NCBI GenBank assembly: GCA_007570915.1
Contig: RKSK01000179.1
Coordinates: 1 to 5,569, forward strand
Direction of reading: 5' to 3'
Source: Cenarchaeum sp.
GTDB lineage: Archaea > Thermoproteota > Nitrososphaeria > Nitrososphaerales > Nitrosopumilaceae
Length of the DNA stretch: 5,569 nucleotides
The translations under genes and the position numbers were made by a program. Under the pieces are notes generated by a model. That model was not told the DNA's origin. It worked only from the letters and a program-made list of their open reading frames with translations, and searched no databases. Shown in pieces: positions 5,472-5,569 of the stretch (the stretch's first letter is position 1; each line of letters opens with the position of its first letter).

Positions 5472-5568
5472 CACAGATCCCAAATGTGGGGACCCGGTAG
5501 CCTCCTAGGGAGGTGGCTTCCTCGGCGGCCTCAGCCACGGCTGGACGCCAAACTCGTTGCAGGCCCCA
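5472..5568 (+). repeat. Right copy of 97-bp perfect terminal inverted repeat
   Basis: This is the exact reverse complement of 1-97, ending one base before the window edge. It follows the methyltransferase stop by 9 bases. Read on the plus strand, it is the same sequence, in the same direction, that the minus-strand small membrane protein gene runs into at the other end. Within it are complementary arms: TGGGG (5487-5491) with CCCCA (5564-5568), CCTCC (5501-5505) with GGAGG (5509-5513), and TGGCT (5514-5518) with AGCCA (5533-5537), so a transcript could fold. There is no T-run for a standard terminator, and I cannot match it to a known RNA or insertion-sequence end. Confidence 0.97.
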
Positions 5569-5569
5569 A

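Noticed and set aside
4590..5483. Minus-strand 297-residue frame opposite the methyltransferase
   Set aside because: It is low-complexity and Arg-rich, and overlaps an intact methyltransferase with all zinc ligands. It is a GC shadow.
5472..5568. tRNA, SRP RNA or rRNA fragment in the repeat
   Set aside because: There is no TPsiC-type GTTCRANNC, anticodon arm, SRP helix 8 motif or recognisable rRNA block on either strand; only generic hairpins are seen.
1..5569. Classical transposon with terminal inverted repeats
   Set aside because: No transposase or recombinase is encoded between the repeats, and the interior carries core rpl15e. Target-site duplication cannot be judged because the flanks lie outside the window.
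1..5569. CRISPR array
   Set aside because: No regularly spaced direct repeats were seen anywhere in the window.

Overview
The window looks like a piece of a very GC-rich archaeal genome. The strongest evidence is ribosomal protein L15e (eL15), which occurs only in archaea and eukaryotes. In addition, three first-in-transcript genes each have a TATA-like box about 28-31 bases before the start codon, the archaeal leaderless pattern. The L15e sequence and the strong use of ATA for isoleucine and TTT for phenylalanine in otherwise GC-saturated genes remind me of Cenarchaeum-type, possibly host-associated, Nitrososphaerota (Thaumarchaeota). That placement is inference.

Layout: (1) A perfect 97-bp sequence at the left edge (1-97) recurs as its exact reverse complement at the right edge (5472-5568), so the whole window is bracketed by an inverted repeat that runs into both window edges. 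(2) On the minus strand, a gene for a TPR protein fused to a YwgA/Panacea-like domain (1301-432) is coupled through TAATG to a small two-helix membrane protein (432-61). This part is about 54% G+C by hand count, against 75-80% for sampled lines elsewhere, and the change falls inside the fused gene, between its two domains. (3) A 91-base divergent promoter region (1302-1392) separates these from the plus-strand genes. (4) rpl15e (1393-1905) follows. (5) After a 67-base gap holding a palindrome and a TATA box comes a compact four-gene plus-strand operon (1973-5462). It encodes the substrate-binding protein, ATPase and permease of a NitT/TauT/SsuABC-type importer, then a homocysteine S-methyltransferase starting with GTG 3 bases after the permease stop.

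The operon links uptake of an unidentified small molecule (the family imports sulfonates, nitrate, thiamine precursors and similar compounds) with the last step of methionine synthesis, so a sulfur, methyl or methionine-related substrate is the most natural guess. The minus-strand pair has no assigned function; its architecture recalls antitoxin/toxin pairs, but only as a hypothesis. The flanking repeat is the main structural oddity. Both outward-transcribed gene blocks run into the same repeat sequence in the same orientation. It could be a real inverted repeat, the ends of a repeated element or gene, or an assembly or amplification artefact.
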